Positions 47,414 to 57,208 are shown, counted from the stretch's first letter. The stretch: DNA of 63,156 bases from Prolixibacteraceae bacterium (GCA_019163175.1 JAFLKN010000044.1:1-63156), one strand, 5' to 3'. The notes: generated by a model from the sequence alone, not told the origin. Program-made: numbers and translations.

Positions 47414-49045
47414 ATGCCAAACAGAAAAGATTTTACCAACGGATTGCCCGATCCTATAGCGCTTCGGGAAGAAATCCTGAAAAAATATCCGGCCAAAATA
47501 GCCAAGAAGAGGATCAAAGGGATCGTAATCAACGATCCGAATCTGGAACAGGAAATTATGGCCAATGTGCGCACCATTCCCGGAATCATCACGCAGCGTG
47601 GTTGCACCTACGCCGGATGTAAAGGGGTAGTTTTGGGGCCAACCCGCGACATCATCAATCTGGTTCATGGACCAATCGGCTGTAGCTTTTATGCCTGGCT
47701 CACACGCCGTAACCAAACTCGTGTTCCTGAAGGAGGAGACAACTATATCAACTACTGTTTCTCAACCGACATGCAGGACGAAAACATCGTTTTCGGAGGT
47801 GAAGCCAAACTGAAAGACGCCGTCCGCGAAGCATTCGAGATGTTCAAACCTAAAGCCATCGGTATTTTCTCAACTTGTCCGGTTGGGCTGATTGGCGACG
47901 ACGTTCATTCTGTAGCCCGCGATATGAAAGCCGAACTCGGAATCAATATTTTCGGTTTCAGTTGCGAGGGTTACCGCGGAGTATCGCAATCGGCCGGTCA
48001 CCACATTGCCAACAACGGCGTGTTTAAACATGTGGTTGGCTTGAATGACCGCGAACGTGTCGGAAAATTTCAGGTCAACTTGTTGGGCGAGTACAACATT
48101 GGAGGCGATGCTTTCGAAATCGAAGCATTGTTCGAAGAAGCCGGCATCACCTTGCTTTCTACTTTCTCCGGAAATTCAACCATTAAAAGCATGGAGTATT
48201 CGCACACCGCCGATTTGAACATGGTCATGTGCCACCGCTCCATCAACTATATTGCCGAAATGATGGAAGAAAAATACGGTATTCCGTGGGTGAAAGTAAG
48301 TTTTGTAGGAGCCGAATCAACCTGTAAATCGCTCCGGAAAATTGCCGACTATTTTGGCGATGCCGGTCTGAAAGCCAAAGTGGAAGAAATTATCGTCCGC
48401 GAAATGGCTAAAGTGGAAGCAGTCAAAAGTTCGATCAAACCTCGCGTCGAAGGCAAACTGGCCATGATGTTCGTTGGAGGTTCACGCGCTCACCATTATC
48501 AGGATTTATTTGGAGAACTGGGAATCCGCACTGTTTCTGCCGGATACGAGTTTGCTCACCGCGATGACTACGAAGGCCGCAAGGTTATTCCAACCATTAA
48601 GATTGACGCCGATACCCGTAACATCGAAGAACTTTCGGTCAGCAAAGACGAAACGCATTTCAGACCAGATTTGGTTGAGAAAAAAGCGGAGTTGGTAAGT
48701 CAGGGTTTCGAGTTCAAAGATTACGACGGAATGATGCCCGAGATGTTGAAAAATTCGTTGGTCATCGACGATGTCAACCATTGGGAAACCGAAAAACTCA
48801 TCGAATTCTACAAACCCGATGTTTTCTGCGCCGGAATCAAAGAAAAATACGTGGTGCAAAAAGCCGGAGTTCCGCTCAAACAGTTACATAGCTACGACTA
48901 CGGCGGCCCTTACACAGCCTTCGACGGAGCCATCAATTTCTATGTCGAAATGGAAAGGATGCTCGCTACCAACATCTGGAAAATGATCGATGCCCCCTGG
49001 AAAAACGAGTCGGAACTCGTGGGCAGCATGACAATTGAATACTAA
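47414..49045 (+). CDS. nifD: Nitrogenase MoFe protein alpha chain NifD
   Basis: A 543-residue subunit. P-cluster cysteines Cys64 (GCTYAGCKG), Cys90 (GPIGCSF) and Cys155 (STCPVGLIGDD); FeMo-co ligands Cys273 (VMCHRSINYI) and His492 (LHSYDYGGPY). GVSQSAGHH supplies the active-site Gln192/His196 pair of Mo-type enzymes. About 50 residues around 378-430 are inserted relative to the Azotobacter protein, as in clostridial NifD. Eleven bases after nifI2 and followed seventeen bases later by nifK. Confidence 0.97.
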   Translation: MPNRKDFTNGLPDPIALREEILKKYPAKIAKKRIKGIVINDPNLEQEIMANVRTIPGIITQRGCTYAGCKGVVLGPTRDIINLVHGPIGCSFYAWLTRRNQTRVPEGGDNYINYCFSTDMQDENIVFGGEAKLKDAVREAFEMFKPKAIGIFSTCPVGLIGDDVHSVARDMKAELGINIFGFSCEGYRGVSQSAGHHIANNGVFKHVVGLNDRERVGKFQVNLLGEYNIGGDAFEIEALFEEAGITLLSTFSGNSTIKSMEYSHTADLNMVMCHRSINYIAEMMEEKYGIPWVKVSFVGAESTCKSLRKIADYFGDAGLKAKVEEIIVREMAKVEAVKSSIKPRVEGKLAMMFVGGSRAHHYQDLFGELGIRTVSAGYEFAHRDDYEGRKVIPTIKIDADTRNIEELSVSKDETHFRPDLVEKKAELVSQGFEFKDYDGMMPEMLKNSLVIDDVNHWETEKLIEFYKPDVFCAGIKEKYVVQKAGVPLKQLHSYDYGGPYTAFDGAINFYVEMERMLATNIWKMIDAPWKNESELVGSMTIEY

Positions 49046-49062
49046 AATCAGGAGGAAAAACT

Positions 49063-50445
49063 ATGTTACTAAAACATACAACAAAAGAAGTAAGAGAAAG
49101 GACAGCATTGACCGTTAATCCGGCAAAAACCTGTCAGCCAGTAGGCGCCATGTATGCAGCTTTGGGTGTTCACGGATGCCTTCCTCACAGTCATGGTTCG
49201 CAAGGTTGCTGCTCGTATCATCGGAGCGCCCTCACCCGTCACTACAAAGAACCGGTAATGGCTGCAACCAGCTCATTCACTGAGGGGTCATCGGTTTTCG
49301 GCGGACAAGCCAACTTGTTGCAAGCCATCGAAACCATTTTCGCGGTTTACGAACCTGAAATTATCGCGGTGCATTCAACCTGTTTGTCCGAAACTATCGG
49401 CGATGACCTTGGACAAATCGTAAATAAAGCCCGCGACGAAGGTAAAGTTCCCGCCGGAAGACACGTCATTCAGGCGTCAACTCCGAGTTATGTGGGTTCT
49501 CACGTTACAGGATATGCCAATATGCTCGAAGGAATTGTGAAATATTTTGCTGAAAAAACAGACGAGAAAATCCGCCAGATCAATCTGCTCTCCGGATGGG
49601 TTGAACCTTCTGACATGCGCGAACTGAAACGCATCCTGAAAATCATGAAAGTAAAATCGGTTTTGTTACCCGACACTTCAGATGTACTCGACACGCCAAT
49701 GACCGGAAAGTTTGAAATGTATCCGAAAGGCGGAACAACCATTCCTGAAATGGTGAGCATGGGCGACAGCATGCAATCGCTCGGATTGGGAGAATGGGCC
49801 ACTCAAAAAGCAGCCATCACACTCGATAATCAATGCAAAGTTCCGTTCGACATCATCGATATTCCGGTTGGGCTAAAAGCTACCGACCGTTTTATTCAGG
49901 CACTGGCAAAAGCCGGCAGGGTTTCAATTCCTGAAAAAATTACCGAAGAACGCGGTCGCCTGCTCGATGTGATTACCGATATGCACCAGTACCTCTACGG
50001 AAAACGGGTAGCCATTTATGGCGATCCTGACAACATTATCCCGATGATCGAATTCCTTGTCGATTTGGATATGAAACCGGTTTACATCGTTTCAGGAACT
50101 CCGGGCAAGAAATTCGAAAAGCGCATGGAAGCGATTCTTTCTGAGCGTGTTCCTGAAGCCAAATACAAAAACGGACCACAAGCCGACATGTACCTGATGC
50201 ACCAGTGGATCAAGGAAAACCCGGTCGATTTGCTCATCGGAAATACCTACGGAAAATACATTGCCCGCGACGAAAATATTCCGTTTGTACGGATGGGTTT
50301 CCCGATTGTCGACCGCATTGGACACAGCTATTTCCCTACCATCGGCTACATGGGAGCCATGCGAATTCTGGAAAAAATTCTCAGTGCACTGATGGACAAA
50401 CAAGATGCAGCTTGCCTCGAAGAAAAGTTCGAACTGGTGATGTAG
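49063..50445 (+). CDS. nifK: Nitrogenase MoFe protein beta chain NifK
   Basis: A 460-residue subunit that completes the P-cluster: Cys24 (KTCQPVGAMYA), Cys49/50 (GSQGCCSYHRS) and Cys107 (STCLSETIGDD). The N-terminus is short, lacking about 50 residues found in Azotobacter NifK, as in clostridial enzymes, which complements the insertion in NifD. A strong Shine-Dalgarno (CAGGAGGAAAAAC) precedes it. A long gap with hairpin elements separates it from nifE. Confidence 0.97.
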   Translation: MLLKHTTKEVRERTALTVNPAKTCQPVGAMYAALGVHGCLPHSHGSQGCCSYHRSALTRHYKEPVMAATSSFTEGSSVFGGQANLLQAIETIFAVYEPEIIAVHSTCLSETIGDDLGQIVNKARDEGKVPAGRHVIQASTPSYVGSHVTGYANMLEGIVKYFAEKTDEKIRQINLLSGWVEPSDMRELKRILKIMKVKSVLLPDTSDVLDTPMTGKFEMYPKGGTTIPEMVSMGDSMQSLGLGEWATQKAAITLDNQCKVPFDIIDIPVGLKATDRFIQALAKAGRVSIPEKITEERGRLLDVITDMHQYLYGKRVAIYGDPDNIIPMIEFLVDLDMKPVYIVSGTPGKKFEKRMEAILSERVPEAKYKNGPQADMYLMHQWIKENPVDLLIGNTYGKYIARDENIPFVRMGFPIVDRIGHSYFPTIGYMGAMRILEKILSALMDKQDAACLEEKFELVM

Positions 50446-50582
50446 TGCCCCATCCCCAACCCTTCCCCAAAATTGGGAAGGGAGTTTGGGTAGTGCAGGC
50501 CTGATGGGTTTAATCTATAAAGTGTAATCCTTCCTGATCTGCAGGATCAAAAGTCCCCCGTTTTGGGGGATTTAGGGGGCTT

Positions 50583-50706
50583 TACCCTGAAAGGGTTAAA
50601 TATCAATAACCCCGGGTGAAACGAAGTGGAACCCGGGGAGAACACAAACCAAAGCAAACAAGGCGCATCCAAATATCAAAATTGAAAAATAAACTTTGTA
50701 TGCGCC
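50583..50706 (+). repeat. Three-hairpin element TH1 (upstream of nifE)
   Basis: Hairpin a ACCCTGAAAGGGT, spacer TAAATATCAATA, hairpin b CCCCGGGT...ACCCGGGG, then hairpin c GGCGCAT-N31-ATGCGCC (50662-50668 with 50700-50706). The arrangement recurs four more times in this window with different stem sequences. Confidence 0.7.
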
Positions 50707-50938
50707 GCACGGAAAATCCACATTAATACCAGGATTCTCTAATCGTTCTAAATAATAATCAACCTGCTTTTACCAATCCTGATGGGACTGCCATACCTGT
50801 CAGGATTTTAAAATCTACCGCTGATTACCTCAGCGCTAAAGAAAAATTCTCCTTTGGGTGAGGAGGATTCTGATGGCTATTTTCTTTTTAATGTTGAACT
50901 GGGGGAGGTGCTTTCTGCTTCCTTCCCCTTTCATTTCA

Positions 50939-51051
50939 GCCCAGAATGGGCGAAATATTGGTAGCCCGGGGTAAAACCCCGGGGATGATGAAAAGGAAAG
51001 AAAGATCGTCCGCGAGGATAGATATAAAAAGTGATTCCATTTTTTAGGACG
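50939..51051 (+). repeat. Three-hairpin element TH2 (upstream of nifE)
   Basis: Hairpin a GCCC-AGAAT-GGGC, spacer GAAATATTGGTAG, hairpin b CCCGGGGT...ACCCCGGG, hairpin c CGTCC-N35-GGACG (51007-51011 with 51047-51051). The downstream flank GAAATAGAAATCGCCTATAAA resembles that of TH5. Confidence 0.65.
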
Positions 51052-51140
51052 AAATAGAAATCGCCTATAAAAAATCGACAAAAAAGGAATTGGGGTCACA
51101 GGGGCAAAGCCACTCTAGAAAACATTTAAAACAAAACACG

Positions 51141-52469
51141 ATGAACGAAATGCTAAAAGGCCGAAAAAGTCAGATTGTCACCAAAGGACAAGACGATGTT
51201 GCCATTGCTTGCGGAAAAGCAAGTATTGCAGGCTCTGTCAGCCAGCGGGCATGTGTTTTCTGCGGATCGCGCGTGGTACTTTATCCCATTGCCGATGCGC
51301 TTCACCTTATTCACGGGCCTGTTGGTTGTGCGGCTTATACCTGGGACATCCGTGGATCACTTTCGTCAGGACCGCAATTGCACCGTCTTAGTTTTACCAC
51401 CGACCTGAAAGAAAAAGAAGTGGTTTTTGGTGGCGAAACTCGTCTGTACAATGCGCTTATTAGCCTTATCGACAACTACAAACCCAAAGCAGCTTTCGTT
51501 TATGCCACCTGCATTGTGGGAGTTATTGGCGATGATATGGAAGCTGTTTGCCGTCGGGTTACCCGCGAAAAAGGAATCGATGTGATTCCACTCATGTCGG
51601 AAGGTTTCAATGGAACTAAAAAAGACGGGTATAAAATTGCCTGTGCTGCGCTCTCCAAACTGATTGGAACAGATCAAACTTCGGTAGTTCCCGAGCACAG
51701 TATTAATATACTCGGCGATTTCAATCTGGCCGGAGAGCTTTGGATGTTAGCCGAATACTACCGACGGATGGGTGTCAACATGGTAGCCTGCATGACCGGC
51801 GATGGTCGCATCGACGATGTTCGCAAAGCCCATAAAGCTAAACTCAACGTGGTACAGTGCTCCGGATCGATGACCTACCTGGCCAAAGATATGGAAGACA
51901 AATATGGTATCCCGTTTATGAAAGTTTCCTATTTCGGGATTGAAGATATGTCTGACGCGCTCTATGAAGTGGCCCGTTTTTTCAAGTCTGACGAAATGAT
52001 GCAAAAAGCACGGGAACTGGTACGGGAAGAACTCAGCAAATTATTACCTGAACTTCAAAAATACCGTGCACAACTGGAAGGAAAGAAAGCCGCCATTTAT
52101 GTTGGTGGTGCTTTTAAAGCCATTTCACTGGTGAAAGCCTTACGATTGCTGGGAATGAAAACCGTGGTAGTTGGTTCGCAAACCGGAAATCAGGACGATT
52201 ACAATCTACTGAAAGAATTGTGCGACGAAGGAACCATCATCGTTGACGACTCGAACCCGAACGAACTTTCAGAATTTGTGAAGCAAACCGGAGCCAACCT
52301 TTTTATTGGCGGGGTGAAGGAACGACCCATCGCCTTCAAACTCGGATTGGGATTTTGCGACCACAACCACGAACGAAAAGAAGCCCTGGCCGGATACGAA
52401 GGCATGTTGAATTTCGCGAAAGAAGTCCACGCTTCCGTCTGCAGCCCGGTTTGGAAGTTTATGAAATAA
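51141..52469 (+). CDS. nifE: FeMo-cofactor scaffold NifE
   Basis: A 442-residue NifD homologue (start at ATG 51141; the TTG at 51090 only adds untypical residues). Conserved blocks: RACVFCGSRVVLYPIADALHLIHGPVGCAAYTWDIRG, YATCIVGVIGDDMEAVCRR, VPLMSEGFNGTKKDGYKIAC-type region and VVQCSGSMTYLAKDMEDKYGIPF. With NifN it carries the maturing cofactor from NifB product to FeMo-co. The cysteines of the bridging cluster site are kept. Separate from nifN by 231 bases holding TH3. Confidence 0.94.
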   Translation: MNEMLKGRKSQIVTKGQDDVAIACGKASIAGSVSQRACVFCGSRVVLYPIADALHLIHGPVGCAAYTWDIRGSLSSGPQLHRLSFTTDLKEKEVVFGGETRLYNALISLIDNYKPKAAFVYATCIVGVIGDDMEAVCRRVTREKGIDVIPLMSEGFNGTKKDGYKIACAALSKLIGTDQTSVVPEHSINILGDFNLAGELWMLAEYYRRMGVNMVACMTGDGRIDDVRKAHKAKLNVVQCSGSMTYLAKDMEDKYGIPFMKVSYFGIEDMSDALYEVARFFKSDEMMQKARELVREELSKLLPELQKYRAQLEGKKAAIYVGGAFKAISLVKALRLLGMKTVVVGSQTGNQDDYNLLKELCDEGTIIVDDSNPNELSEFVKQTGANLFIGGVKERPIAFKLGLGFCDHNHERKEALAGYEGMLNFAKEVHASVCSPVWKFMK

Positions 52470-52470
52470 A

Positions 52471-52585
52471 GCCCCATAGGGGCGAAATATTTGTAGCCCC
52501 GGCTTTCAAGCCGGGGTTGAGGAAGGAGAAAAGTTTTAGCGCCGGTAGAAAATCGGAATCGAGGCTACAATTTAATTTCCGGCGC
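52471..52585 (+). repeat. Three-hairpin element TH3 (upstream of nifN)
   Basis: Hairpin a GCCCCATAGGGGC, spacer GAAATATTTGTAG, hairpin b CCCCGGCTTTCAAGCCGGGG, hairpin c GCGCCGG-N33-CCGGCGC (52539-52545 with 52579-52585). It begins two bases after the nifE stop. Degenerate tandem units (AATGTCCAATAACG, then GAAACTTGGAACTT) fill the rest of the gap to nifN. Confidence 0.7.
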
Positions 52586-52700
52586 AATAGAGTAAATGTC
52601 CAATAACGAATGTCCAATAACGAATATTCAATATCCAATTTCCATCAAAAGCGAAACTTGGAACTTGGAATCTGGAACTTGAAACTTAAAAAGAAACGCC

Positions 52701-54110
52701 ATGATTGAAAATGCATCCATCATCAAATCAACCCCCGAATACACCGCCACCCGTAACGCCTGCAAATTATGCGCTCCACTCGGTGCCAGCGTGGCTTTCA
52801 AAGGAATTCGCGGATGCGTACCAATTATTCACGGCGGACAGGGCTGTGCCACCTACATTCGCCGCTACCTGATTAGCCATTACAAAGAACCTGTGGATAT
52901 TGCTTCGTCGAATTTTACGGAAGAATCAACCATTTTTGGAGGTGGTGCCAATTGTCTGGCCGCTATCGAAAATGTAATCAGCCAATATCAACCCGAAGTG
53001 ATTGGCATGGCAACCACCTGCCTGAGCGAAACCATCGGCGACGATGTGAAATTCTACATTCAGAATTTTAAAGATCTTACCGATCGCGAAACATTACCCC
53101 ATTTTATCACGGCATCAACCCCCAGTTACCAGGGTTCGCACATCGACGGTTTCCACGAAGCGGTTGCTTCAGCGGTAAAATCGATTGCCGAAGGAGGCGA
53201 AAAAGGTGAGCACCTCAATATTTTCCCCGGCTTTGTTTCTCCGGAAGATTTGCGCCAGATTAAAACCATTCTTGAAGATTTTACCATACCATCTATATTA
53301 TTACCCGATTACTCCGAAACACTCGATAACCCGATCTGGGATTCCTACCATCGCATTCCTGAAGGCGGAACGCCCATCGAATCGGTTAAGAAATGCGGAT
53401 CGGCCTGTGCTTCCATCGAATTGGGGACTATCCTGAATAAGGGAAGTTTATCCGGACGGGTAAAAAACAGTGCACTTGCAACTACCGCAGCCGAATATTT
53501 GCAGGAAAGTTTCGGGGTAGAAAATCACCGGATGCCGCTTCCGCTCGGAGTCAGCAACTGCGATCATTTTTTCGAAACGCTCAGCCAGCTTTCAGGAAAG
53601 GAAATTCCGATGAAATACACCAAAGAACGCGGCCGCCTGATCGACTCCTACGTCGACGGACATAAATATGTCTTTGGGAAACGCGCAGTAGTATACGGCG
53701 AGGAAGATTTGGTAGTGGCACTTTCATCGTTCCTGAATGAAATCGGGATTGAAGTTGCCTTGGCCGCTTCAGGAGGAGAAAGTGGTCGGCTTGAAGAAGA
53801 AATCCGGAAATATTGCCCGGAAAATACAGCTGAAATTACCGTTCAGAATGGCTACGATTACGAAATGATACACGAATGGTGCATCGAAAACAAGCCCGAC
53901 ATCCTGATTGGGAACAGCAAAGCCTATTATATCGCCCGCGAACTGGGCATCCCGATTGTCCGCTGCGGGTTTCCCATTCACGACCGCATTGGCGGACAAC
54001 GCATCAAACACGTCGGGTACAACGGAACCCAGGAATTGTTCGACCAAATTGTGAACGAACTCATCGGTTACAAACAAGACCATTCGGAAGTTGGATATAA
54101 ATATATGTAG
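52701..54110 (+). CDS. nifN: FeMo-cofactor scaffold NifN
   Basis: A 469-residue NifK homologue: RNACKLCAPLGASVAFKGIRGCVPIIHGGQGCATYIRRYLISHYKEP, SSNFTEESTIFGGGANC, MATTCLSETIGDD, ASTPSYQGSHIDGFHEA. It partners NifE as the assembly scaffold. It lacks a NifB fusion, and nifB follows twenty bases later. Codon use and GC are like the rest of the nif block. Confidence 0.93.
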   Translation: MIENASIIKSTPEYTATRNACKLCAPLGASVAFKGIRGCVPIIHGGQGCATYIRRYLISHYKEPVDIASSNFTEESTIFGGGANCLAAIENVISQYQPEVIGMATTCLSETIGDDVKFYIQNFKDLTDRETLPHFITASTPSYQGSHIDGFHEAVASAVKSIAEGGEKGEHLNIFPGFVSPEDLRQIKTILEDFTIPSILLPDYSETLDNPIWDSYHRIPEGGTPIESVKKCGSACASIELGTILNKGSLSGRVKNSALATTAAEYLQESFGVENHRMPLPLGVSNCDHFFETLSQLSGKEIPMKYTKERGRLIDSYVDGHKYVFGKRAVVYGEEDLVVALSSFLNEIGIEVALAASGGESGRLEEEIRKYCPENTAEITVQNGYDYEMIHEWCIENKPDILIGNSKAYYIARELGIPIVRCGFPIHDRIGGQRIKHVGYNGTQELFDQIVNELIGYKQDHSEVGYKYM

Positions 54111-54130
54111 AATCAAAAAAAGGAAACGCT

Positions 54131-55387
54131 ATGATAGATCTCGAAAAACATCCGTGCTTCAACATCGAAGCGAAAGGCACATACGCCAGGGTTCATCTGC
54201 CGGTTGCCCCCAAATGCAACATACAATGCAATTACTGCAAGCGCGATTATGATTGCGTCAACGAGAGCCGTCCAGGCGTAACCAGCGAAGTCCTTTCTCC
54301 GGAACAGGCTTTGGCATACCTAATCAAACTGAAAGGAAAGATGCCAAACTTGTCGGTGGTCGGTATAGCCGGTCCCGGCGATCCGTTTGCCAATCCGCAT
54401 GAAACCATGACCACGCTGCGTTTGGTTCGGGAGAATTTTCCTGAAATGATACTATGTCTATCATCCAACGGACTGAATGTTGCCCCTTTTGCTGAGGAGC
54501 TGGCCGAGTTGGGAGTGAGTCATGTGACCATTACCATGAACGGATTGGATCCAGAACAAACCCAACACATTTATAAATGGGCGCGCTTTGGAAATCGCGG
54601 ATATGTGGGTAAGGCTGCTGCTGATATTCTGTTGGAGAATCAGCTAGTGGCGATTAAAATGTTGAGGCGGTTTGGAATCACTGTAAAGATCAACACCATT
54701 GTTATTCCCGGAGTGAACGACCATTTGGTTGAAAGTGTCGCCGAAAAAGCGAAAGAGTTAGGAGCTGAATTAATGAATGCGATTCCATTATTTCCTGTAG
54801 CTGACACACCATACGAAAACCTGAAAGAGCCGGATATGCTTACCATGCGCGAGATCCGCCTGAAAATTGCAAAGCACCTTAAACCGATGACGCATTGCGC
54901 CCGCTGTCGTGCCGATGCTGTTGGCCTGTTGGGCGAAGATGATGTGGAAGCCAAGAAAATCATGTCAGAAGTAATCAATATGACAGTCGCCGACGAAGAA
55001 ACCCGTCCGTTTGTCGCGGTTGCCAGTTACGAAGGAATGTTGGTGAATCAGCATCTGGGCGAGGCTGAAAGCCTTTACGTTTTCCGCGAAACACCAAATG
55101 GTTACCGAATGGTGGAGCAACGTAAAGCGCCACCTTCAGGAATCGGAAATAAACGTTGGGAAGATCTGGCCGAACTTTTAAGCGATTGTCGAGCCTTGTT
55201 AGTTGGAGGAATCGGGCCAAGTCCATCGGCAACGATTGGCCGCACCGGAATCCGCATCGTCGAAATGACCGGACTCATCGACGAAGGATTGGACGCTATA
55301 TATAAAGGTAAAGAATTGCGCACCGTGAAAAAGGCCGACGTGTTTAAATGCGGCGCCGCCTGTACCGGAAAAGCTACGGGATGCTAA
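54131..55387 (+). CDS. nifB: NifB, radical SAM cofactor synthase with NifX-like domain
   Basis: A 418-residue enzyme that makes NifB-co, the 8Fe-9S-C core of FeMo-co. Radical SAM motif Cys29-x3-Cys33-x2-Cys36 (KCNIQCNYC), a GIAGPGDPFANP stretch, THCARCRADAVGLLGED, and a C-terminal NifX/dinitrogenase cofactor domain (~295-405: FVAVASYEGMLVNQHLGEAESLYVF). ACTGKATGC closes the protein. Preceded by AAAAAGGAAACGCT, a Shine-Dalgarno-like site. Confidence 0.95.
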   Translation: MIDLEKHPCFNIEAKGTYARVHLPVAPKCNIQCNYCKRDYDCVNESRPGVTSEVLSPEQALAYLIKLKGKMPNLSVVGIAGPGDPFANPHETMTTLRLVRENFPEMILCLSSNGLNVAPFAEELAELGVSHVTITMNGLDPEQTQHIYKWARFGNRGYVGKAAADILLENQLVAIKMLRRFGITVKINTIVIPGVNDHLVESVAEKAKELGAELMNAIPLFPVADTPYENLKEPDMLTMREIRLKIAKHLKPMTHCARCRADAVGLLGEDDVEAKKIMSEVINMTVADEETRPFVAVASYEGMLVNQHLGEAESLYVFRETPNGYRMVEQRKAPPSGIGNKRWEDLAELLSDCRALLVGGIGPSPSATIGRTGIRIVEMTGLIDEGLDAIYKGKELRTVKKADVFKCGAACTGKATGC

Positions 55388-55394
55388 GGAAGAG

Positions 55395-55533
55395 AAGCCC
55401 CCTCCAAACCTCCCCCACAAGGGTGAGGCTTAAAGAACGCTTCGAATGAAGGCTGTTTACTAAATAATAAGGATTCAACTATTAACCGCTTTTCCTAACT
55501 CCCTCCCCTTTGGGGAGGGTTGGGGAGGGGCTT
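55395..55533. repeat. Inverted repeat between nifB and the ferredoxin gene
   Basis: AAGCCCCCTCCAAACCTCCCC at the left edge (first 20 bases shown are typical) is inverted at the right edge as a GGGGAGGGTTGGGGAGGGGC-type string, spaced about 100 bases, with an inner CTCCCC/GGGGAG hairpin. A common Bacteroidota intergenic repeat style; could be a small non-autonomous element. Confidence 0.5.
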
Positions 55534-55546
55534 ATTTCTTTAAATC

Positions 55547-55852
55547 ATGAAAAAACCAGACTACCACATTTTGATTTGCAACTCGTATCGGGTTGCCGGC
55601 GATGCCAAAGGCTTTTGCAACAAAAACGGAGGCGCCGAATTTATTCAGTATGTCACCGAAGAGTGCAACGATCGGGGCATTGATGCCGCTGTGTCATCCA
55701 CCGCCTGCCTGAATGTTTGTTCCCAAGGACCAGTAATGGTTATCCAACCCAACAATTTTTGGTATGGAGCCATCACCACCGAGCGCATCGACGAAATCCT
55801 TGATGCGCTGGAAGAAGGCAATGCCGTTGAGGAATATTTGATCAGCGAATAG
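55547..55852 (+). CDS. Thioredoxin-like [2Fe-2S] ferredoxin
   Basis: A 101-residue protein with the Shethna-type pattern Cys11 (ICNSYR), Cys24 (GFCNKNGG), Cys54 and Cys58 (STACLNVCSQGP), plus VIQPNNFWYGAIT. Such ferredoxins are regular members of nif clusters and may protect or donate electrons to nitrogenase. 159 bases after nifB. Confidence 0.9.
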   Translation: MKKPDYHILICNSYRVAGDAKGFCNKNGGAEFIQYVTEECNDRGIDAAVSSTACLNVCSQGPVMVIQPNNFWYGAITTERIDEILDALEEGNAVEEYLISE

Positions 55853-55900
55853 CTCAAGTATTCAATCGCAGTCACAGATCTCAGTCTCATGATGTTTCTA

Positions 55901-56023
55901 TACCCTGAAAGGGTTAAATATCAATAGCCCCGGGTAAAGCGAAGCGGCACCCGGGGTATGAAATGGCACAGAGATAAAGGCGCATCTACAATTCTCAATT
56001 GAAAAGGTTAGGCTGTATGCGCC
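55901..56023 (+). repeat. Three-hairpin element TH4 (upstream of nifV)
   Basis: Hairpin a ACCCTGAAAGGGT, spacer TAAATATCAATAG, hairpin b CCCCGGGT...ACCCGGGG, hairpin c GGCGCAT-N31-ATGCGCC (55979-55985 with 56017-56023). Closest to TH1; loops share ATTGAAAA. It ends 54 bases before the nifV start. Confidence 0.7.
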
Positions 56024-56077
56024 GCATAATAAAAGCTCATACAAAGCTCAAGATTCGAAATTCTAATATTCAAGACT

Positions 56078-57208
56078 ATGACAAAAACTCCACACATCAT
56101 CGATTCCACCCTCCGCGACGGCGAACAAGCCCCGGGAGTGGTTTTTACGCTGGACGAAAAACTCCAGATTGCCGCTTTGCTCGAAGATTGTGGGGTAAAA
56201 GAAGTTGAGGTTGGAACTCCGGCAATGGGAGCCGATGAAGTTCGTGTGATCCGCGAGATTGTGCAAGCCGGTTTTCGGTTCGACAAACTTTGCTGGGCGC
56301 GTGCCAAAGAATTCGATATCGAAGAATCAGCCAAAACTGGCGCCAACCGGATCAATATTTCATTTTCGGTTTCTGATATTCAGCTTTCAGCGATGGGAAG
56401 AAACACGGACTGGGTGATGAAACAGATTCGGCCCATGATTGCATTTGCCCGGCAACGGTTCGATTTTATTGCCATCGGCGCCCAAGATGCCTCTCGTGCC
56501 AATCGCGATTTTCTGGATGAATTTATTGCAGCCTGCCTGGCCGAAGGAGTTGATCGCATTCGATTAGCCGATACGGTTGGGATTTTGAATCCATTTTCAA
56601 CGGCACAGTTGTTTTCGACAGTTTGCGAAAATTTCCCGTTTGTCGATTTCGAATTTCATGGTCACAATGATCTGGGCATGGCAACCGCCAATTCGATTTC
56701 AGCGTTCCTTTCAGGAGCACAATCGGTCAGCGCAACCATCAACGGATTGGGCGAAAGGGCCGGAAATGCCTGCGTGGAAGAAATCGCAGCAGCCCTGAAA
56801 ATTTCTTCAGGAATCAACTGCGGAATTCACTTGTCGCAAATTCAGGAACTTTGCCGGTTTGTGGCTCAGGCTTCGTCCAAGCCTATTCATCCTTCCAAAC
56901 CAATTGTTGGTGAGATGGTTTGCCGCCACGAATCAGGAATTCATTGCCGAAGCTTGTTGAAAGACGAATTGGCGTACCAACCTTTCCTATCTTCAGAAAT
57001 CGGGAAATCGACCGAAATGGTTATTGGCCGGCATTCCGGAGGCCGAACAATCAAACACTTTCTGGAAAAACAACAGATAAATGTTAATGAGCGGCACTCT
57101 TTACTTTTAACAGAGCAGGTTAAGGCATTGTCACTCAGTAAAAAACGATGTTTAAGTCAGGAGGAGTTAATCCATCTGGCCAATAATTTGAATCATCACG
57201 AACTTTAA
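56078..57208 (+). CDS. nifV: Homocitrate synthase NifV
   Basis: A 376-residue enzyme that condenses acetyl-CoA and 2-oxoglutarate into homocitrate, the organic part of FeMo-co. IIDSTLRDGEQAPGVVF is the DRDGEQ-type metal/acceptor motif; FEFHGHNDLGMATANS supplies the HxH metal ligands; GLGERAGNACVEEIAAAL and GRHSGGRTIKHFLEK are family blocks. No regulatory LeuA domain, as expected for NifV. It reads into orf130 ten bases later. Confidence 0.92.
   Translation: MTKTPHIIDSTLRDGEQAPGVVFTLDEKLQIAALLEDCGVKEVEVGTPAMGADEVRVIREIVQAGFRFDKLCWARAKEFDIEESAKTGANRINISFSVSDIQLSAMGRNTDWVMKQIRPMIAFARQRFDFIAIGAQDASRANRDFLDEFIAACLAEGVDRIRLADTVGILNPFSTAQLFSTVCENFPFVDFEFHGHNDLGMATANSISAFLSGAQSVSATINGLGERAGNACVEEIAAALKISSGINCGIHLSQIQELCRFVAQASSKPIHPSKPIVGEMVCRHESGIHCRSLLKDELAYQPFLSSEIGKSTEMVIGRHSGGRTIKHFLEKQQINVNERHSLLLTEQVKALSLSKKRCLSQEELIHLANNLNHHEL

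Larger units (their letters stand above)
50446..51140. other. nifK-nifE intergenic region
   Basis: About 695 bases without a gene, filled with palindromes: CCTTCCCC/GGGAAGG near 50465, CCCCCGTTTTGGGGG near 50555, and the three-hairpin elements at 50583-50706 and 50939-51051. TGGGGTCACAGGGGCA at 51081-51096 keeps GG-N10-GC and might be a weak sigma-54 box 45 bases before nifE. Confidence 0.5.

Noticed and set aside
55960-55980. Sigma-54 promoter for nifV (TGGCACAGAGATAAAGG)
   Set aside because: The -24 half fits, but no TTGC lies at the right distance; the sequence is part of the TH4 linker.
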